Assembly: GCF_900176205.1 (NCBI RefSeq)
Contig: NZ_LT859959.1
Coordinates: forward strand, 124,001-188,000
Origin: Bradyrhizobium sp. ORS 285
GTDB lineage: Bacteria > Pseudomonadota > Alphaproteobacteria > Rhizobiales > Xanthobacteraceae
DNA length: 64,000 bases
Direction of reading: 5' to 3'
Positions 9,200 to 20,572 of this stretch are shown here, in pieces; the first letter of the stretch is position 1, and every line of letters starts with the position of its first letter. Position numbers and translations under genes: made by a program. The notes below the pieces were generated by a model. The model ran no database searches. It saw only the letters and a program-made list of their open reading frames with translations, and was not told the origin of the DNA.

Positions 9200-10153
9200 A
9201 TGACCGACGTGCCCACCGACGAATTCGCGCCGCGCCCGAAGCTGCTGACACCGCCGGTGTTGCAGCAGCTCTGCACGCGCTCCAACCTCAAGGGCGCGCT
9301 GCGCACGCTCAGCCATTACGGCGCGATCATCGCCATGGGAGCGCTGATCGCAGCGATCACCTCGACGCAGGGTGTGTTGTGGGCACTGCCCTTGCTGCCG
9401 GTGCAGGGTGTGCTGATCGCCTTCCTGTTCATGGCGGTGCACGAGACGGCGCACAAGACCGCGTTCGACAGCCGCCGGCTGAACGTCGCGGTCGGCAATC
9501 TCTCCGGCTTCCTGATCGGGCTGCCCTACGAATATTACTGCCTGTTCCACTGGGAGCATCACCGCCACACCCAGGATCCCCAGCGCGATCCCGAACTGAT
9601 CGTCGGCCCCAAGCCGCGCTCGGAAACGCAGCTCGCGATTGCCTATTCCGGGCTGGTCCAGGTCGCCGGCCGTCTCAGGCTGGTGCTGAAGCATGCCGTG
9701 ACGGGCGAGGTGACCGTGCCCTGGGTGCCCGCCGGCCGCCGCCCGATCATCGTGCGCGAGGCGCGTCTCTACGTCGCCGGCTACGCGCTGCTGCTGCTCG
9801 CCTCGCTGGCGCTGCACAGCGCGTTGCTGCTGTGGGTCTGGGTGCTGCCGCTACTCTTGGGGCAACTGATTCTGCGCCCCTATCTCTACGCCGAGCACAC
9901 CGGCTGCGATCACACGAAAAGCGCCTTCCACAACACCCGCACCACCTTCACCACGCAATTCGTGCACTGGCTCGCCTGGAACATGCCGTATCACGTCGAG
10001 CACCACGCCTATCCCGCCGTGCCGTTCCACGCGCTGCCGAAGCTGCATGAGATCGTGGATGGCGAGATCAAGTATCGCGGCGAAGGGTATGTTGCGGTGA
10101 CACGGCAGACCTGGGCGTGGTTTCGCGCGCACTTTGACGGAGCGAAGCCCTGA
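9200..10153 (+). CDS. Membrane fatty acid desaturase family protein
   Basis: 317 residues from ATG 9200, directly downstream of the MetX-like gene; longer in-frame starts overlap that gene. The three histidine boxes of membrane di-iron desaturases/hydroxylases are present: HETAHKT, HWEHHRHT and HVEHH, between hydrophobic helices (GALIAAITSTQGVLWALPLL; LLLLASLALHSALLLWVWVL). The likely role is O2-dependent desaturation or hydroxylation of a lipid or carotenoid-like substrate at the inner membrane. The exact substrate is unknown. Confidence 0.88.
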   Translation: MTDVPTDEFAPRPKLLTPPVLQQLCTRSNLKGALRTLSHYGAIIAMGALIAAITSTQGVLWALPLLPVQGVLIAFLFMAVHETAHKTAFDSRRLNVAVGNLSGFLIGLPYEYYCLFHWEHHRHTQDPQRDPELIVGPKPRSETQLAIAYSGLVQVAGRLRLVLKHAVTGEVTVPWVPAGRRPIIVREARLYVAGYALLLLASLALHSALLLWVWVLPLLLGQLILRPYLYAEHTGCDHTKSAFHNTRTTFTTQFVHWLAWNMPYHVEHHAYPAVPFHALPKLHEIVDGEIKYRGEGYVAVTRQTWAWFRAHFDGAKP

Positions 10154-10197
10154 AGCAAATGAGTTCGCGCTCAAGCCATCGCCACGCAGACGGTGTA

Positions 10198-10375
10198 CCC
10201 TCTCCCCCAAGGCGAAGCAATAGCTTCGCCAGGGTGGGAGAGGGTGGCTTTCATGCGCAGCATGAAAGCCGGGTGAGGGGTTGCCACGAACTCAGGCCTG
10301 AATTTGGGGCGACCCCTCACCCGAGTGAGTTTGTGATTACCAGCTGTGTAGCCCTCTCCCACAAGGGGAGAGGGC
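10198..10375. repeat. Mosaic palindromic repeat (CTCTCCC family), copy 1
   Basis: A string of nested hairpins: ACCCTCTCCC..GGGAGAGGGT, GGCTTTCATG..CATGAAAGCC, GGGTGAGGGG..CCCCTCACCC and CCCTCTCCC-ACAA-GGGGAGAGGG. A 178-base element with the same block order lies at 40956-41133. It lies between the convergent desaturase and helicase genes and may also terminate transcription. Confidence 0.8.
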
Positions 10376-10418
10376 ACAGTCATTGGCACCGTAGGAACAC
10401 TTCTGAGCCTGCGTTAGC

Positions 10419-12479
10419 TCACCGCCACCGCTCGCGCATCCGCGCACCCAGATCAATCCGTGGCCCCGAGCTCGCATACGCCGCGCCCGCCTGCACCTTC
10501 GGCCAGCTCACACGGTCGAACAATTGCACCAGCGCCTCCGGAATGAAGCGCGTGCGCGAGGCGTAGACATGACGATCGCCGCGCACGGGCTGGCCATGGA
10601 CGAAGAAGCGCTGCGGCACCAGCAGATGCAGATCGTCCTTGGCGCGGGTCATGGCGACATAGAGCAGCCGGCGCTCCTCCTCCAATTCGGCATTGGAGCC
10701 GGCGCCGAGATCGGACGGCATGCAGCCGTCGACGACGTTGAGCACATGCACCGCAGTCCACTCCATGCCCTTGGCGGAATGGATGGTCGAGAGAATCAGA
10801 TAGTCCTCGTCCAGCAGCGGCACACCGGCCTGATCGGAGGTCGCGTCGGGCGGGTCGAGCGTCAGCTCGGTGAGGAAGCGCTCGCGCGACGGATAGCCGC
10901 TGGCGATCTGCTCGAGCTGCAGCAAATCGGCGCTGCGCACCTCGGCATCCTCGTGCACGCGCTCGAGATGCGGCTGATACCACTGCCTGACGCGCTCGAT
11001 GTCGGCAGGCCAGTCGGAGACCCGCAACTGTTCGAGCGTATGCACGAACGCCGCCCAATCGTCGCCGGCGCGCGCCGGCGCCGCTTGTGCGCACAACGCA
11101 CCGATCGGATCGGCGCTGTCACTGATCGCATCGAGCAGCCGCTGCGCCGACGCCGGACCGATGCCCGGAATCAGATGCAGCACGCGGAAGCCGGCGATGC
11201 GATCGCGCGGATTCTCGATGAAGCGCAGGCAGGCCAGCATGTCCTTGACATGCGCGGCATCGAGAAACTTCAGCCCGCCGAACTTCACGAACGGAATGTT
11301 GCGTCGCGTCAGCTCGATCTCCAGCGGCCCGCTATGCGAGGACGTCCGGAACAGCACCGCCTGCTGCTTCAGCACGATGCCTTCCTCGCGCTTGGCCAGC
11401 ACCTGCTCGACGATGTAGCGCGCCTGGTCGGCCTCGTCGCGCACCGTCACCAGCTGCGGCTTGCGCGACGCAATGCGGTCGGTCCACAGATTCTTGGTGA
11501 AGCGCTCGCGCGCCAGCCCGATCACCGCATTGGCGGCGGACAGGATCGGCTGGGTCGAGCGGTAGTTGCGGTCCAGCGTCACGATATCGGCGCGCGGATT
11601 GAACTGATCGGGAAATTCCAGAATGTTGCGCACGGTCGCGGCGCGGAACGCGTAGATCGACTGGGCATCGTCGCCGACCACGGTGAGGCCGGCGCCGTCA
11701 GGCTTCAGGCCGAGCAGGATCTGCGATTGCAGCCGGTTCGTGTCCTGATACTCATCGACCAGCACGTGATCGAAGCGCTCGCCGATCTCGCGGGCGATGA
11801 TCTCATCCGCCATCATTTGCGCCCAGTAGAGCAGCAGATCGTCGTAGTCGAGCACGGCATTGGCCTGCTTGGCCTCGACATAGGCCGCGAACAGGCCTTT
11901 CAGCTCGCCGGCCCATTCCGCGCACCAGGGAAAATGTCGCACCAGCGCTTCATCCAGCGGCATGTCGGCATTCACGCAGCGCGAGTAGATCGCAAGGCAG
12001 GTTCCCTTGGTCGGAAAGCGCCGCTGCGTGTTGGACAGGCCGCGCTCGTGCCGCACCAGATTCATCAGGTCGGCGGAATCCTCGCGATCATGGATCGTGA
12101 ACACGGGATCGAGGCCGATGCGCTCGGCGTATTCGCGCAGCATCCGCGCGCCCAGGCCGTGAAACGTGCCCGCCCATGTCAGCCCCGACGTGATCGCCTC
12201 GGCCTGGCTGCCCAGCACTTTTCGCGCGATGCGCTCGACGCGCCGGCTCATTTCGCTCGCCGCGCGGCGCGAGAAGGTCATCAGCAGGATGCGGCGCGGA
12301 TCGGCGCCGTTGACCAGCAGATGCGCGACGCGATGCGCCAGCGTGTTGGTCTTGCCGGAGCCCGCACCCGCAATGATCAGCAGTGGCGGTCCCGGTGCGG
12401 CCAACGCACCGCCATGCTCGACGGCGCGGCGCTGCTCCGGATTGAGATCGTCGAGATATGTCGCGGCCGCTGCCTGCAC
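10419..12479 (-). CDS. UvrD/Rep-family ATP-dependent DNA helicase
   Basis: 686 residues with the full superfamily-1A motif set: Walker A AGAGSGKT (37-44), DEYQDTN (motif II), [11 protein letters not shown] (III), LDRNYRS (IV), [11 protein letters not shown] (V) and [11 protein letters not shown] (VI). It is a 3'-5' helicase for DNA repair or replication. The length fits UvrD/PcrA-like paralogues, but it lacks the long UvrD C-terminal tail, so it may be an accessory helicase rather than the housekeeping UvrD. Monocistronic, divergent from tex. Confidence 0.9.
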   Translation of the reverse strand: MQAAAATYLDDLNPEQRRAVEHGGALAAPGPPLLIIAGAGSGKTNTLAHRVAHLLVNGADPRRILLMTFSRRAASEMSRRVERIARKVLGSQAEAITSGLTWAGTFHGLGARMLREYAERIGLDPVFTIHDREDSADLMNLVRHERGLSNTQRRFPTKGTCLAIYSRCVNADMPLDEALVRHFPWCAEWAGELKGLFAAYVEAKQANAVLDYDDLLLYWAQMMADEIIAREIGERFDHVLVDEYQDTNRLQSQILLGLKPDGAGLTVVGDDAQSIYAFRAATVRNILEFPDQFNPRADIVTLDRNYRSTQPILSAANAVIGLARERFTKNLWTDRIASRKPQLVTVRDEADQARYIVEQVLAKREEGIVLKQQAVLFRTSSHSGPLEIELTRRNIPFVKFGGLKFLDAAHVKDMLACLRFIENPRDRIAGFRVLHLIPGIGPASAQRLLDAISDSADPIGALCAQAAPARAGDDWAAFVHTLEQLRVSDWPADIERVRQWYQPHLERVHEDAEVRSADLLQLEQIASGYPSRERFLTELTLDPPDATSDQAGVPLLDEDYLILSTIHSAKGMEWTAVHVLNVVDGCMPSDLGAGSNAELEEERRLLYVAMTRAKDDLHLLVPQRFFVHGQPVRGDRHVYASRTRFIPEALVQLFDRVSWPKVQAGAAYASSGPRIDLGARMRERWR

Positions 12480-12675
12480 GAATCGCCCCTCAGCATCAGA
12501 GATTCCGCGATTTGCGCCATGTGCGCAACGACATGGCCCACTTGCGGCAGCGTTTTACATGATTCGCAATCGGTCTTTTTTGCCACGGTTGCCCACAGAG
12601 CGTCCGCCAGCCGCTTGCGCTGGGCGTTGCGGACTCCTATCCAATCAGCCCCGTCACGAATCTCGGAAGAACACC

Positions 12676-14991
12676 GTGTCGAATTTTGCCTCCATCATCG
12701 CTGCTGAGCTCTCCGTCAGGGACGCCCAGGTCCAGGCCGCGATCGACCTGCTCGACGGCGGCGCGACCGTTCCGTTCATCGCGCGCTACCGCAAGGAAGC
12801 GACGGGCATGCTCGATGATACGCAGCTGCGTACCTTGGAGGAGCGCCTGCGGTACCTGCGCGAGATGGATGCACGCCGCACCGCGATCATCGAGAGCATC
12901 AAGTCGCAGGGCAAGATGACGCCGGAGATCGAGCTGGCGCTGGCGACCGCCGACACCAAGGCGCGTCTGGAAGATATCTATTTGCCGTTCAAGGAAAAGC
13001 GCCGCACCAAGGCGCAGATCGCCAAGGAAGCCGGGCTCGAGCCGCTCGCCGACATGCTGATCGGCGATCCCATGAAGAACCCCGAGGAGGAGGCGAAGGC
13101 CTTCATCAAGAAGGACGGCGACAATCCGGTCAAGGACGTCAAGGCTGCGCTCGACGGTGCGCGCGCGATCCTGGTCGAGCGCTTCGCCGAGCACGCCGAT
13201 CTCGTCGGCTCGCTGCGCGAGGAGATGTGGACCCGCGGCGCCGTCAAGTCGACGGTGCGCCACGGCAAGAAGACCGAAGGAGCCAAGTTCGCCGACTACT
13301 TCGATTTCTCCGAGCCGTTCACCAAGCTGCCCTCGCATCGCATTCTGGCCATGCTGCGCGGCGAGAAGGAAGAGATCCTGCAGCTCGATTTCGGCGACGG
13401 CGAGCCGGAGGATTCGAAGGATCCGTCGCTGTATGAGAACCGCATCGCGGTGACCTTCGGCATCTCGCGCCAGGGTCGTCCGGCAGATCAGTTCCTGTCC
13501 GACTCCGTGCGCTGGGCCTGGCGCACGCGCATCAAGACCTCGCTCGCGCTCGATGTCCGCATGCGGCTGTGGCAGGAGGCCGAGAAGGAGGCGGTTCGCG
13601 TGTTCGCCGCGAACCTGCGCGATCTCCTGCTCGCGGCGCCCGCCGGCGGACGCGCCACGCTGGGCCTCGATCCGGGCTTCCGCACCGGCGTGAAGGTCGC
13701 GGTCATCGACCGCACCGGCAAGTTCGTCGATCACGCCACGATCTATCCGCACGAGCCGCAGCGGCAGTGGAACGAGAGCATGCTGACCTTGGCGCAGCTC
13801 TGCATCAAGCACCGCATCGAGCTGGTCGCGATCGGCAACGGCACGGCGTCGCGCGAGACCGAGAAGCTGGTCACCGACCTGATGAAGCTGAAGCCGGACC
13901 TCAAGCTGACCAAGGCCATCGTGTCGGAGGCCGGCGCGTCGGTGTACTCGGCCTCGGAATTCGCCGCCAAGGAATTCCCCAATCTCGACGTCTCGATCCG
14001 CGGCGCGGTCTCGATCGCGCGCCGCCTGCAGGATCCGCTCGGCGAGCTGGTGAAAGTGCCGCCGGCCTCGATCGGCGTCGGCCAGTATCAGCATGATCTC
14101 AATCAGTATGAGCTGGCCCGTGCGCTCGATGCCACCGTCGAGGACTGCGTGAACGCGGTCGGCGTCGATCTCAACACCGCCTCCGCACCGCTGCTCGCGC
14201 GCGTGTCCGGCATCGGCGAGACCTTGGCACAGAACATCGTCGCGCATCGCGATGCCAACGGTCCGTTCCCGACGCGCGACAAGCTCAAGGACGTGCCGCG
14301 GCTGGGACCGAAGGCGTTCGAGCAGTGCGCGGGCTTCCTGCGCATCCGCGACGGTGACAATCCGCTCGATGCCTCCGGCGTGCATCCCGAATCCTATCCG
14401 GTCGTGAAGAAGATCCTCGAGGCGACCAAGAGCGACATCAACGTGCTGATCGGCGAGACCAAGACCTTGAAGGCGCTCAATCCGGCGAAATTCGCCGACG
14501 AGCGCTTTGGCGTGCCGACCGTCACCGACATCATCAAGGAGCTGGAGAAGCCGGGCCGCGATCCGCGACCGGAGTTCAAGACCGCGACCTTCCAGGAAGG
14601 CGTCGAGAAGATCACTGACCTCAAGCCCGGCATGATCCTCGAGGCGACCGTCACCAACGTCGCCGCGTTCGGCGCCTTCGCCGATATCGGCGTGCACCAG
14701 GACGGCCTGATCCACATCTCGGCGATGTCCGAGAAGCGCATCAACGATCCGCGCGAGGTGGTGAAGCCGGGCCAGGTCGTGAAGGTCAAGGTGCTCGACG
14801 TCGACGTGCCGCGCCAGCGCATCTCGCTGACCTTGCGGCTGTCCGATCCGCTGCCCGCCAAGGGCGAGAAGCGCACCAGCGCGCGGCCGCCGGCTGCGGC
14901 GCGCATGACCACGCGCGAGGAGAAGCCGTCGGGCGGCGGCGCCTTCGCCGCGGCGCTGGCGAAAGCCCAGGAGCGCCGCAAGGGCGCGTGA
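12676..14991 (+). CDS. tex: Tex family RNA-binding transcription accessory protein
   Basis: 771 residues from GTG 12676, preceded by GGAAGA; the family length is about 770. Tex-N block [35 protein letters not shown], YqgF-like region [17 protein letters not shown], helix-hairpin-helix repeats ([20 protein letters not shown]) and a C-terminal S1 domain ([28 protein letters not shown], residues ~650-720) are all present. Tex binds nucleic acid and affects transcription. The last 40 residues are low-complexity and basic. Confidence 0.95.
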   Translation: MSNFASIIAAELSVRDAQVQAAIDLLDGGATVPFIARYRKEATGMLDDTQLRTLEERLRYLREMDARRTAIIESIKSQGKMTPEIELALATADTKARLEDIYLPFKEKRRTKAQIAKEAGLEPLADMLIGDPMKNPEEEAKAFIKKDGDNPVKDVKAALDGARAILVERFAEHADLVGSLREEMWTRGAVKSTVRHGKKTEGAKFADYFDFSEPFTKLPSHRILAMLRGEKEEILQLDFGDGEPEDSKDPSLYENRIAVTFGISRQGRPADQFLSDSVRWAWRTRIKTSLALDVRMRLWQEAEKEAVRVFAANLRDLLLAAPAGGRATLGLDPGFRTGVKVAVIDRTGKFVDHATIYPHEPQRQWNESMLTLAQLCIKHRIELVAIGNGTASRETEKLVTDLMKLKPDLKLTKAIVSEAGASVYSASEFAAKEFPNLDVSIRGAVSIARRLQDPLGELVKVPPASIGVGQYQHDLNQYELARALDATVEDCVNAVGVDLNTASAPLLARVSGIGETLAQNIVAHRDANGPFPTRDKLKDVPRLGPKAFEQCAGFLRIRDGDNPLDASGVHPESYPVVKKILEATKSDINVLIGETKTLKALNPAKFADERFGVPTVTDIIKELEKPGRDPRPEFKTATFQEGVEKITDLKPGMILEATVTNVAAFGAFADIGVHQDGLIHISAMSEKRINDPREVVKPGQVVKVKVLDVDVPRQRISLTLRLSDPLPAKGEKRTSARPPAAARMTTREEKPSGGGAFAAALAKAQERRKGA

Positions 14992-15018
14992 GGCGCTGTG
15001 CTCCGTTTCGGAGACAAC

Positions 15019-15060
15019 GCGCCGCGGCATGGTGTCCATTCCGCGGCGCTGAACTAAAAA
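15019..15060 (+). terminator. Hairpin terminator after tex
   Basis: GCGCCGCGG (15019-15027) pairs with CCGCGGCGC (15041-15049) around a 13-base loop, followed by GAACTAAAAA. It starts 28 bases after the tex stop. Confidence 0.6.
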
Positions 15061-15130
15061 GTCCGTCTCGACTTCCGTCTCGACTTGGCCATGCTTATCT
15101 CCTCCGGCGAGCGTTGTCTGAGGGCGAGGG

Positions 15131-15775
15131 ATGGCGAACCGCACCGTGATCATTGCCGGGGCCACCGGCCTCGTCGGCCGTGAGCTTTTGCGCGGCCTAC
15201 TCGCCGATCCCTCAGTGGACCATGTCCACGTCTTAGGCCGCCGCTCGCCGCCTGTGGTTTCACCGAAGCTGACAGCCCATGTCGTCGACTTCGCCGCGCT
15301 GCCCTCTTTACCTGCTGCTGATGAGCTCTATCTGGCGCTCGGCACGACCATCAAGGTCGCCGGCAGCCAGGCCGCCTTTCGGGCCGTCGATCACGACGCC
15401 AACCTCGCCGTCGCCAAGGCCGCGCTCGCGAGCGGCGTCAAACGCGTCGGGCTGGTCAGCGCCATGGGCGCCGACGCCAAGTCGCGCATCTTCTACAGCC
15501 GCGTGAAGGGCGAACTGGAAAACGATCTGGCCGCGCTGCCGTTCGCCGGACTCGTGATCGCGCGGCCATCGCTGCTGGTCGGCCCGCGAGAGGAACTTGG
15601 ACAGCCGGCCAGGCCGGGCGAGGAATGGGGCAACAGGCTCAACCAACTAATCGGCTTTCTCATTCCGCCGAACTACAAGCCTATCCCCGCCGCCGACGTT
15701 GCGCAGGCGCTGGTGTCCACCGTTCCTGCCGCTGTCGGTACTCAGGTTCTTCTATCTGGCGCGATGCGTCGATAA
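15131..15775 (+). CDS. Atypical short-chain NAD(P)-binding oxidoreductase
   Basis: 214 residues. The Rossmann fingerprint GATGLVGRELL is at residues 10-20. LYLALGTTIKVAGSQAAFRAVDH and RVGLVSAMGADAKSRIFYSRVKGELE match the HTATIP2/'NAD(P)H-binding' group of atypical SDRs. Its catalytic role is unclear; members are often annotated oxidoreductase or epimerase-like. Monocistronic. Confidence 0.82.
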   Translation: MANRTVIIAGATGLVGRELLRGLLADPSVDHVHVLGRRSPPVVSPKLTAHVVDFAALPSLPAADELYLALGTTIKVAGSQAAFRAVDHDANLAVAKAALASGVKRVGLVSAMGADAKSRIFYSRVKGELENDLAALPFAGLVIARPSLLVGPREELGQPARPGEEWGNRLNQLIGFLIPPNYKPIPAADVAQALVSTVPAAVGTQVLLSGAMRR

Positions 15776-16038
15776 TTGGTGCGCCACTCTTGCGGCCTCG
15801 GATCGTCGCTTCTATTTATCAGAAATTCGAGATTGACTCAGGCGGTCCTGATGATCGCCAGGAAGGCCGTAGTTTTACGGGGAGCGGCTTCCGGCGAGTG
15901 TTAGTTCTCCTATCAAACAGATCCTGCTGATTAACCTATGATATTCGATGAGTTGAGGAATCGGCGCGTGCTCGCTTTTAACACCTTAACCATATCTGCC
16001 TGCTACCACTGCGGTGAGAACAACGAGCTCGGGATCTC

Positions 16039-17019
16039 ATGCGCAGACAGCTTCGAGATGTTTTTGTTGCGGGACTGATGGCAGCGGCATTGCTCGGCTC
16101 GCATCCAGCGGCGGCATCGCCTCGCATGGTCTCGCTGGTGTTCAACTCGCAACCGCAGAACCCGCAGCAGATCGGGTCGGACGAGTTCCGGACGAAGCTT
16201 CAGGCGCTGGCGGGCAAGAAGCTGATCATCGATGAGCGCGCCGGCAATTCGTTCGGCAGCGAGGCGGCGGTCCTTGCGGCGACGCGAACGGGCGCAGTTG
16301 ACATCGCGGTGGTTTCCGGCGGCATCGCCAGCGCGGTCGTTCCCGAGCTTGGTGTGTTCGACATTCCCTTCCTGTTTCGCGACACTGCCCACGCCAAGGC
16401 CGTCGCGACCGGCCCCGTCGCAGCTACGATCGGTGCGAAATTCGCCGACAAGGGACTGGTGCTGCTCGCCCTCGGTAAACAGGGCTTCCGCAACCTGACC
16501 AATTCGAAGCGCCCGGTGCGGACCGTCGACGACGTCAAGGGGCTTAAGATCCGCGTCATCCCCAATCCGGTCTATCAGATGACCTTCAAGGCGATGGGCG
16601 CCGAGGTTCTGCCGATGGACTTCCCATTGGTCTATGCCGCGCTCAAGGACGGGCGCCTCGACGGCCAGGAGAATCCGGTGGCGACCATCGCCGCCAACCG
16701 GTTCGAGGAAGTTCAGAAGTACCTCACTCTGACCGGCCATTTCTTCGCGCCGATCGCGTTCGTCGCCAATCGCGCGACGTTCGAGCAGCTCGACGCAAGC
16801 GAGCGCGACGCGCTGATCACGGCCGCCCAAGCCGCCGCAGAAGTGACGTGGCAGGCGCAGCTCGACGCCGAGAAGCTCGCCGACCTGCGCAAGGGCGGCA
16901 TGGATGTGATCGAGACCTTCGATCGCAAGACCTTCGTCGATGCGGTCAAGCCGCTCGACCCCGAATTCGAGAAGCGCTTCGGCAAGGAGCTGCTCGCCAC
17001 CATCAGGTCCACGCCGTGA
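16039..17019 (+). CDS. TRAP-type (DctP) periplasmic substrate-binding protein
   Basis: 326 residues with a signal peptide ([13 protein letters not shown]). The DctP-family hinge and ligand region is present: [41 protein letters not shown] (the Arg that pairs with ligand carboxylates) and [15 protein letters not shown]. It should bind an organic acid in the periplasm. No TRAP permease (DctQM) is nearby. Instead the next gene, 17 bases later, is a chemoreceptor, which suggests this protein delivers ligand to a receptor rather than a transporter. Confidence 0.88.
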   Translation: MRRQLRDVFVAGLMAAALLGSHPAAASPRMVSLVFNSQPQNPQQIGSDEFRTKLQALAGKKLIIDERAGNSFGSEAAVLAATRTGAVDIAVVSGGIASAVVPELGVFDIPFLFRDTAHAKAVATGPVAATIGAKFADKGLVLLALGKQGFRNLTNSKRPVRTVDDVKGLKIRVIPNPVYQMTFKAMGAEVLPMDFPLVYAALKDGRLDGQENPVATIAANRFEEVQKYLTLTGHFFAPIAFVANRATFEQLDASERDALITAAQAAAEVTWQAQLDAEKLADLRKGGMDVIETFDRKTFVDAVKPLDPEFEKRFGKELLATIRSTP

Positions 17020-17036
17020 ACCAGCCAGGTCATTCC

Positions 17037-19070
17037 ATGAAACTCTCTTCGATGATGTCGTGGATCGGCGTCCGCCCGCGGATCTTCGGCGGCTTTGCGC
17101 TGATCCTGAGCTTTCTCGTGCTGCTCGGCGGCTTCGCCATGAGCCAGGTCGGCCGCATCGGCGGCACCGTCGATGATCTCGTCGCCAGCGCCGCAGGCGA
17201 TGCCGGCATGTCGCAGGTGCGCGCGGCGCTGCTCACGGCCAATGGCGCGGTGGAGAAGTTCATCCGCACCTGGAGCGTGGGTGACAAGGATGCGGCGGGC
17301 AAGGCGATCGATGCCGTCGGCGGACTTGCTGACGAGGTCGAGAAGCAGTCGGGCAAGCTGAAGGTGATCGCCGACGGTGTCGGCTCGGTGAGGAGCGCGC
17401 TCGCCGCCTATCGTTCATCGTTTGGCGCCGCTGCCGAGGCGGTCGACCGCCTGCGCGTCGCAACAAATAAGACCGAGGCGCTTGGCGCCGTCGCGGGCGT
17501 CAATGTCGGCGGCATCCAAGTCGCCCTCGCCAACCGCGCGGGCCGCGAGCCGCTGCTGAATCCATTGCGTCTCGCCAGCACCGTGGATGCGGCGCGCGTG
17601 GCGGTCATGCGCTACACCAACTCACAATCTGCCAACGATGCCGAGGACGCGCGGCTCACCTTCGTCTATGTGAAGCTTGCGCTCGCCGATTCCGAAGCTG
17701 AACTGGCCGGCGTCGAGGAAGCCAAGCTGAAGGGCCTGATTGCTGCCCTCAAGGAGGCGGTGACTGCCGATGCAGCGGCGCTTGAGGACGTCATCAAGGT
17801 CACGGCTGATTTGCGCGCCAAACAGGCCGAGCTCGTCAAGGCGAGCGCGGCGATCGACGAGCAGGTAGGGCGCATCAATCAACAGCTCGGCACGGCTCGC
17901 GCAGAACAGGGCGCGAAGACCGGCGTGGCCGTTGCCGAAACGCGCCAGACCGTGATCGTCACGGCCGCCAGCGCCGTCGTGCTCGGTGCCATCCTGGCCT
18001 GGCTGATCGGCGCCAGCGTGTCGTCGCCGATCCGCAACATGACCGATCGAATGCAGTCGCTGGCGGCCGGCGAGTTGGAGCAGCCGATTCCCGGCGGCGA
18101 GCGTCGTGACGAGATCGGACGGATGGCGCGCGCGGTGGAGATCTTCCGCGACAACGCGCTGGCCGTTCGCCGCATGGAGCGGGAGGCCGCTTCGCAGCGC
18201 GAGGCGACGGAGGCCGAGCGCGCCCGCATGATGGCCGATCTCGCCGGCCGGTTCGAACAGGGCATGCAGGGCGTGATCACCGGCGTCGGCGGGCGCGCGA
18301 CTGACATGGGCCAGAGCGCCAGGGACCTGGCGAAGATCGCCGAGCGTGGCCGCGGGCTCGCGGAAGCCGTCGCCAATCGGGCCGAGCAGGCGTCCGTGAA
18401 TGTGCAGACCGTGGCGTCGGCAACGCAGGAGCTCGCGGCTTCGATCCGTGAGATCTCCGGCCAGGTACAGCGCTCGGTCAGCGTCTCCACACGCGCGACG
18501 CATGAGACGCAGCGCACGTCGGAACTGATCAATGGCCTGTCCAGCGCCGCGGAGCGGATCGGCACGATCGTGCAGCTCATCCAGGCGATCGCAAGCCAGA
18601 CCAACCTGCTCGCGCTCAACGCGACCATCGAGGCCGCGCGCGCCGGCGAAGCGGGCCGGGGCTTTGCGATCGTTGCGAGCGAGGTGAAGAATCTCGCCTC
18701 GCAGACGGCGCAGGCGACCGAGCAGATCTCGAGCCAGATCGCGACCATTCAGGGCGCGACCGAGGAGACGGTCGGCGCGATCGCGCAGTTTGGGAATACC
18801 GTTCGCGAGATCGCGGAGATCTCCAACGCGATCGCCGCGGCGGTCGAGCAGCAGGGGGCCGCGACCAGCGAGATTGCCCGCAATGTCGAGCAGGCGGCGA
18901 GCGGCACCGCGGCGGTCACGCAGGAAATCGGCGACGTGCGTACCGTGGCCGGACAAACCGATGCGGGCGCCGAAGCCGCGCTGACGGCTGCCGCGGCGCT
19001 GCAGCAGCAGGCGGAGTCGCTGCGCAGCAACGTTGCGGACTTCCTGCAGACGATCCGGACCGCGGCCTGA
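17037..19070 (+). CDS. Transmembrane methyl-accepting chemotaxis protein
   Basis: 677 residues from ATG 17037, 17 bases after the binding-protein stop. TM1 lies at about 17-38. A periplasmic helical domain covers ~40-300, TM2 is [24 protein letters not shown] follows ([20 protein letters not shown]), and then the signalling domain with the hairpin tip [20 protein letters not shown]. There is no C-terminal CheR-docking pentapeptide. The receptor probably senses the ligand-loaded DctP protein encoded just upstream. The signalling domain is complete, so it should dock CheA/CheW encoded elsewhere. Confidence 0.92.
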   Translation: MKLSSMMSWIGVRPRIFGGFALILSFLVLLGGFAMSQVGRIGGTVDDLVASAAGDAGMSQVRAALLTANGAVEKFIRTWSVGDKDAAGKAIDAVGGLADEVEKQSGKLKVIADGVGSVRSALAAYRSSFGAAAEAVDRLRVATNKTEALGAVAGVNVGGIQVALANRAGREPLLNPLRLASTVDAARVAVMRYTNSQSANDAEDARLTFVYVKLALADSEAELAGVEEAKLKGLIAALKEAVTADAAALEDVIKVTADLRAKQAELVKASAAIDEQVGRINQQLGTARAEQGAKTGVAVAETRQTVIVTAASAVVLGAILAWLIGASVSSPIRNMTDRMQSLAAGELEQPIPGGERRDEIGRMARAVEIFRDNALAVRRMEREAASQREATEAERARMMADLAGRFEQGMQGVITGVGGRATDMGQSARDLAKIAERGRGLAEAVANRAEQASVNVQTVASATQELAASIREISGQVQRSVSVSTRATHETQRTSELINGLSSAAERIGTIVQLIQAIASQTNLLALNATIEAARAGEAGRGFAIVASEVKNLASQTAQATEQISSQIATIQGATEETVGAIAQFGNTVREIAEISNAIAAAVEQQGAATSEIARNVEQAASGTAAVTQEIGDVRTVAGQTDAGAEAALTAAAALQQQAESLRSNVADFLQTIRTAA

Positions 19071-19156
19071 GGATCGAACGAATGAGGTCCGCAGGCGGGT
19101 CGTGACCCTGGCTGCGGGAGTTGACGTCTGCCGCGTGCGGCAGCAAGCATGATGCG

Positions 19157-19849
19157 ATGACCGTTCCGCAGTTGCGTTCACTCCAACTTGCCGTGGAGGG
19201 CGCCGACGCGGTGTCCGCGCTGCTGCTCGCTCCGCCGCAGGCCCGCGCCTGCTTCGTGTTCGCCCATGGCGCCGGGGCCGGCATGACCCATGCGTTCATG
19301 GCGCAGGCAGCCGATGGCCTCGCCGCGCACGGCATCGCCACGTTGCGCTTTCAGTTCCCCTACATGGAGAAGGGCAGCAAGCGTCCCGACCCGCCGGCGC
19401 TGGCCCAGGCCGCCGTACGCGCGGCAGCTGCCGAGGCGGCGCGGCTCTGCCCGGGTCTGCCGCTGATTGCCGGCGGCAAATCCTTCGGCGCGCGGATGTC
19501 CTCGCAGGCGCAATCGGTCCAGCCGCTGCCGAAGGTCGTGGGTCTCGCCTTCCTCGGCTTCCCGCTCCACCCCGCCGGCAAACCGTCCATCGCCCGCGCC
19601 GATCACCTCGGCGGCGTCGAAATTCCGATGCTGTTTCTGCAGGGCACGCGCGACAAGCTAGCGGAGCTGCCGCTGCTCGAACCTGTCGTAAATGGCCTGG
19701 GGCCGATGGCGACCTTGCATCTGATCGACCAAGCCGATCACGCTTTCCACGTGCCGGCGCGCTCCGTGCGGAATGACCGGGATGTGATGGTCGAGCTGAC
19801 ACAGGCGTTCGCGACTTGGCTCGAGGGGCTCGGGGTTCGCAGCGTCTGA
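19157..19849 (+). CDS. KANL3/Tex30-type alpha/beta hydrolase
   Basis: 230 residues from ATG 19157; a longer in-frame start has no ribosome site. Blocks FVFAHGAGAGMTHAFM, FQFPYMEKGSKRPDPP, AGGKSFGARMSSQ (nucleophile Ser in GKSFGARM) and MLFLQGTRDKLAEL/DQADHAFHVP (Asp and His) match the small dienelactone-hydrolase-like family. Cytoplasmic; the substrate is unknown. Confidence 0.85.
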   Translation: MTVPQLRSLQLAVEGADAVSALLLAPPQARACFVFAHGAGAGMTHAFMAQAADGLAAHGIATLRFQFPYMEKGSKRPDPPALAQAAVRAAAAEAARLCPGLPLIAGGKSFGARMSSQAQSVQPLPKVVGLAFLGFPLHPAGKPSIARADHLGGVEIPMLFLQGTRDKLAELPLLEPVVNGLGPMATLHLIDQADHAFHVPARSVRNDRDVMVELTQAFATWLEGLGVRSV

Positions 19850-19978
19850 CGCGCTGAACCGATGGCTCCGACGAAAACTGAAAGAGAACAAAAAAGGAAC
19901 TTTCAATGGATCCAGGGTTGAGTCATAGTTCCAGCGAGGCATTCCGGTCCTGCTGTTTCCGATCATCCCGAGGAGCTC

Positions 19979-20464
19979 ATGAGAAGGATCATCTTGAGAA
20001 GGATCATCTCAAGTCTCTCGCTGCTGGCGGTTTGCGCAGCGAACCTGCCGGCGATGTCGGTTCGCGCCGAGGACGGCTTGAAAGGCATCGAGACCTTACA
20101 TGGCGCGTGCAAGAAACTGACGGTTGCGGCAAAGGACCGGACCTCTGAATGCAAAGGCGTCCTGCTCAATACGCGCTACGATGACGGCCGGACCGGCTAC
20201 TATTTCGTGACGCTGGACGGAGCGATCATCACCTTCTCGAGCCCCGGCGAGGCCGACCCGCGGACGGCCGCGACGGCGCGCGCCTATCCGGTCGATATGA
20301 TCATCTTCAAGGCCGAAGGTGACATTCGCAAGCTCGCCGCCAAGGGCGCGTGCCGCGCAACGCTTCCGTCTGGTGCTCTTTCCGGACTGAGCTGCCGAGC
20401 CGACAGCGAGGTCGGCCGCTTCGAAGGCGAGTTCACGGCCGGCACCAAGGCGCCCGGCCTGTAA
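19979..20464 (+). CDS. Secreted hypothetical protein
   Basis: 161 residues with a signal peptide ending near MSVRA-ED and four cysteines in the mature part (AC, EC, AC, SC), probably two periplasmic disulfides. I do not recognise a family. The first 30 bases contain a 15-base tandem duplication (GAGAAGGATCATCTT then GAGAAGGATCATCTC), giving the peptide pattern RRIILRRIIS. The true start could be either copy. Confidence 0.65.
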   Translation: MRRIILRRIISSLSLLAVCAANLPAMSVRAEDGLKGIETLHGACKKLTVAAKDRTSECKGVLLNTRYDDGRTGYYFVTLDGAIITFSSPGEADPRTAATARAYPVDMIIFKAEGDIRKLAAKGACRATLPSGALSGLSCRADSEVGRFEGEFTAGTKAPGL

Positions 20465-20572
20465 GCAGCGGCTCTTCCGCAAGATTTGGCGCGACATCAG
20501 GCTCGAAATATTGCAACAAGTCGGCGTCATCGTTGGGCTTGGTGCGCAGGTCGCCCGATCTTGGAGAGTTTG

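Noticed and set aside
10524..12707. 727-codon plus-strand frame across the helicase gene
   Set aside because: All helicase motifs are read on the minus strand.
12637..15165. 842-codon minus-strand frame across tex
   Set aside because: Tex on the plus strand has complete family domains; the antisense product looks like codon-shadow sequence.
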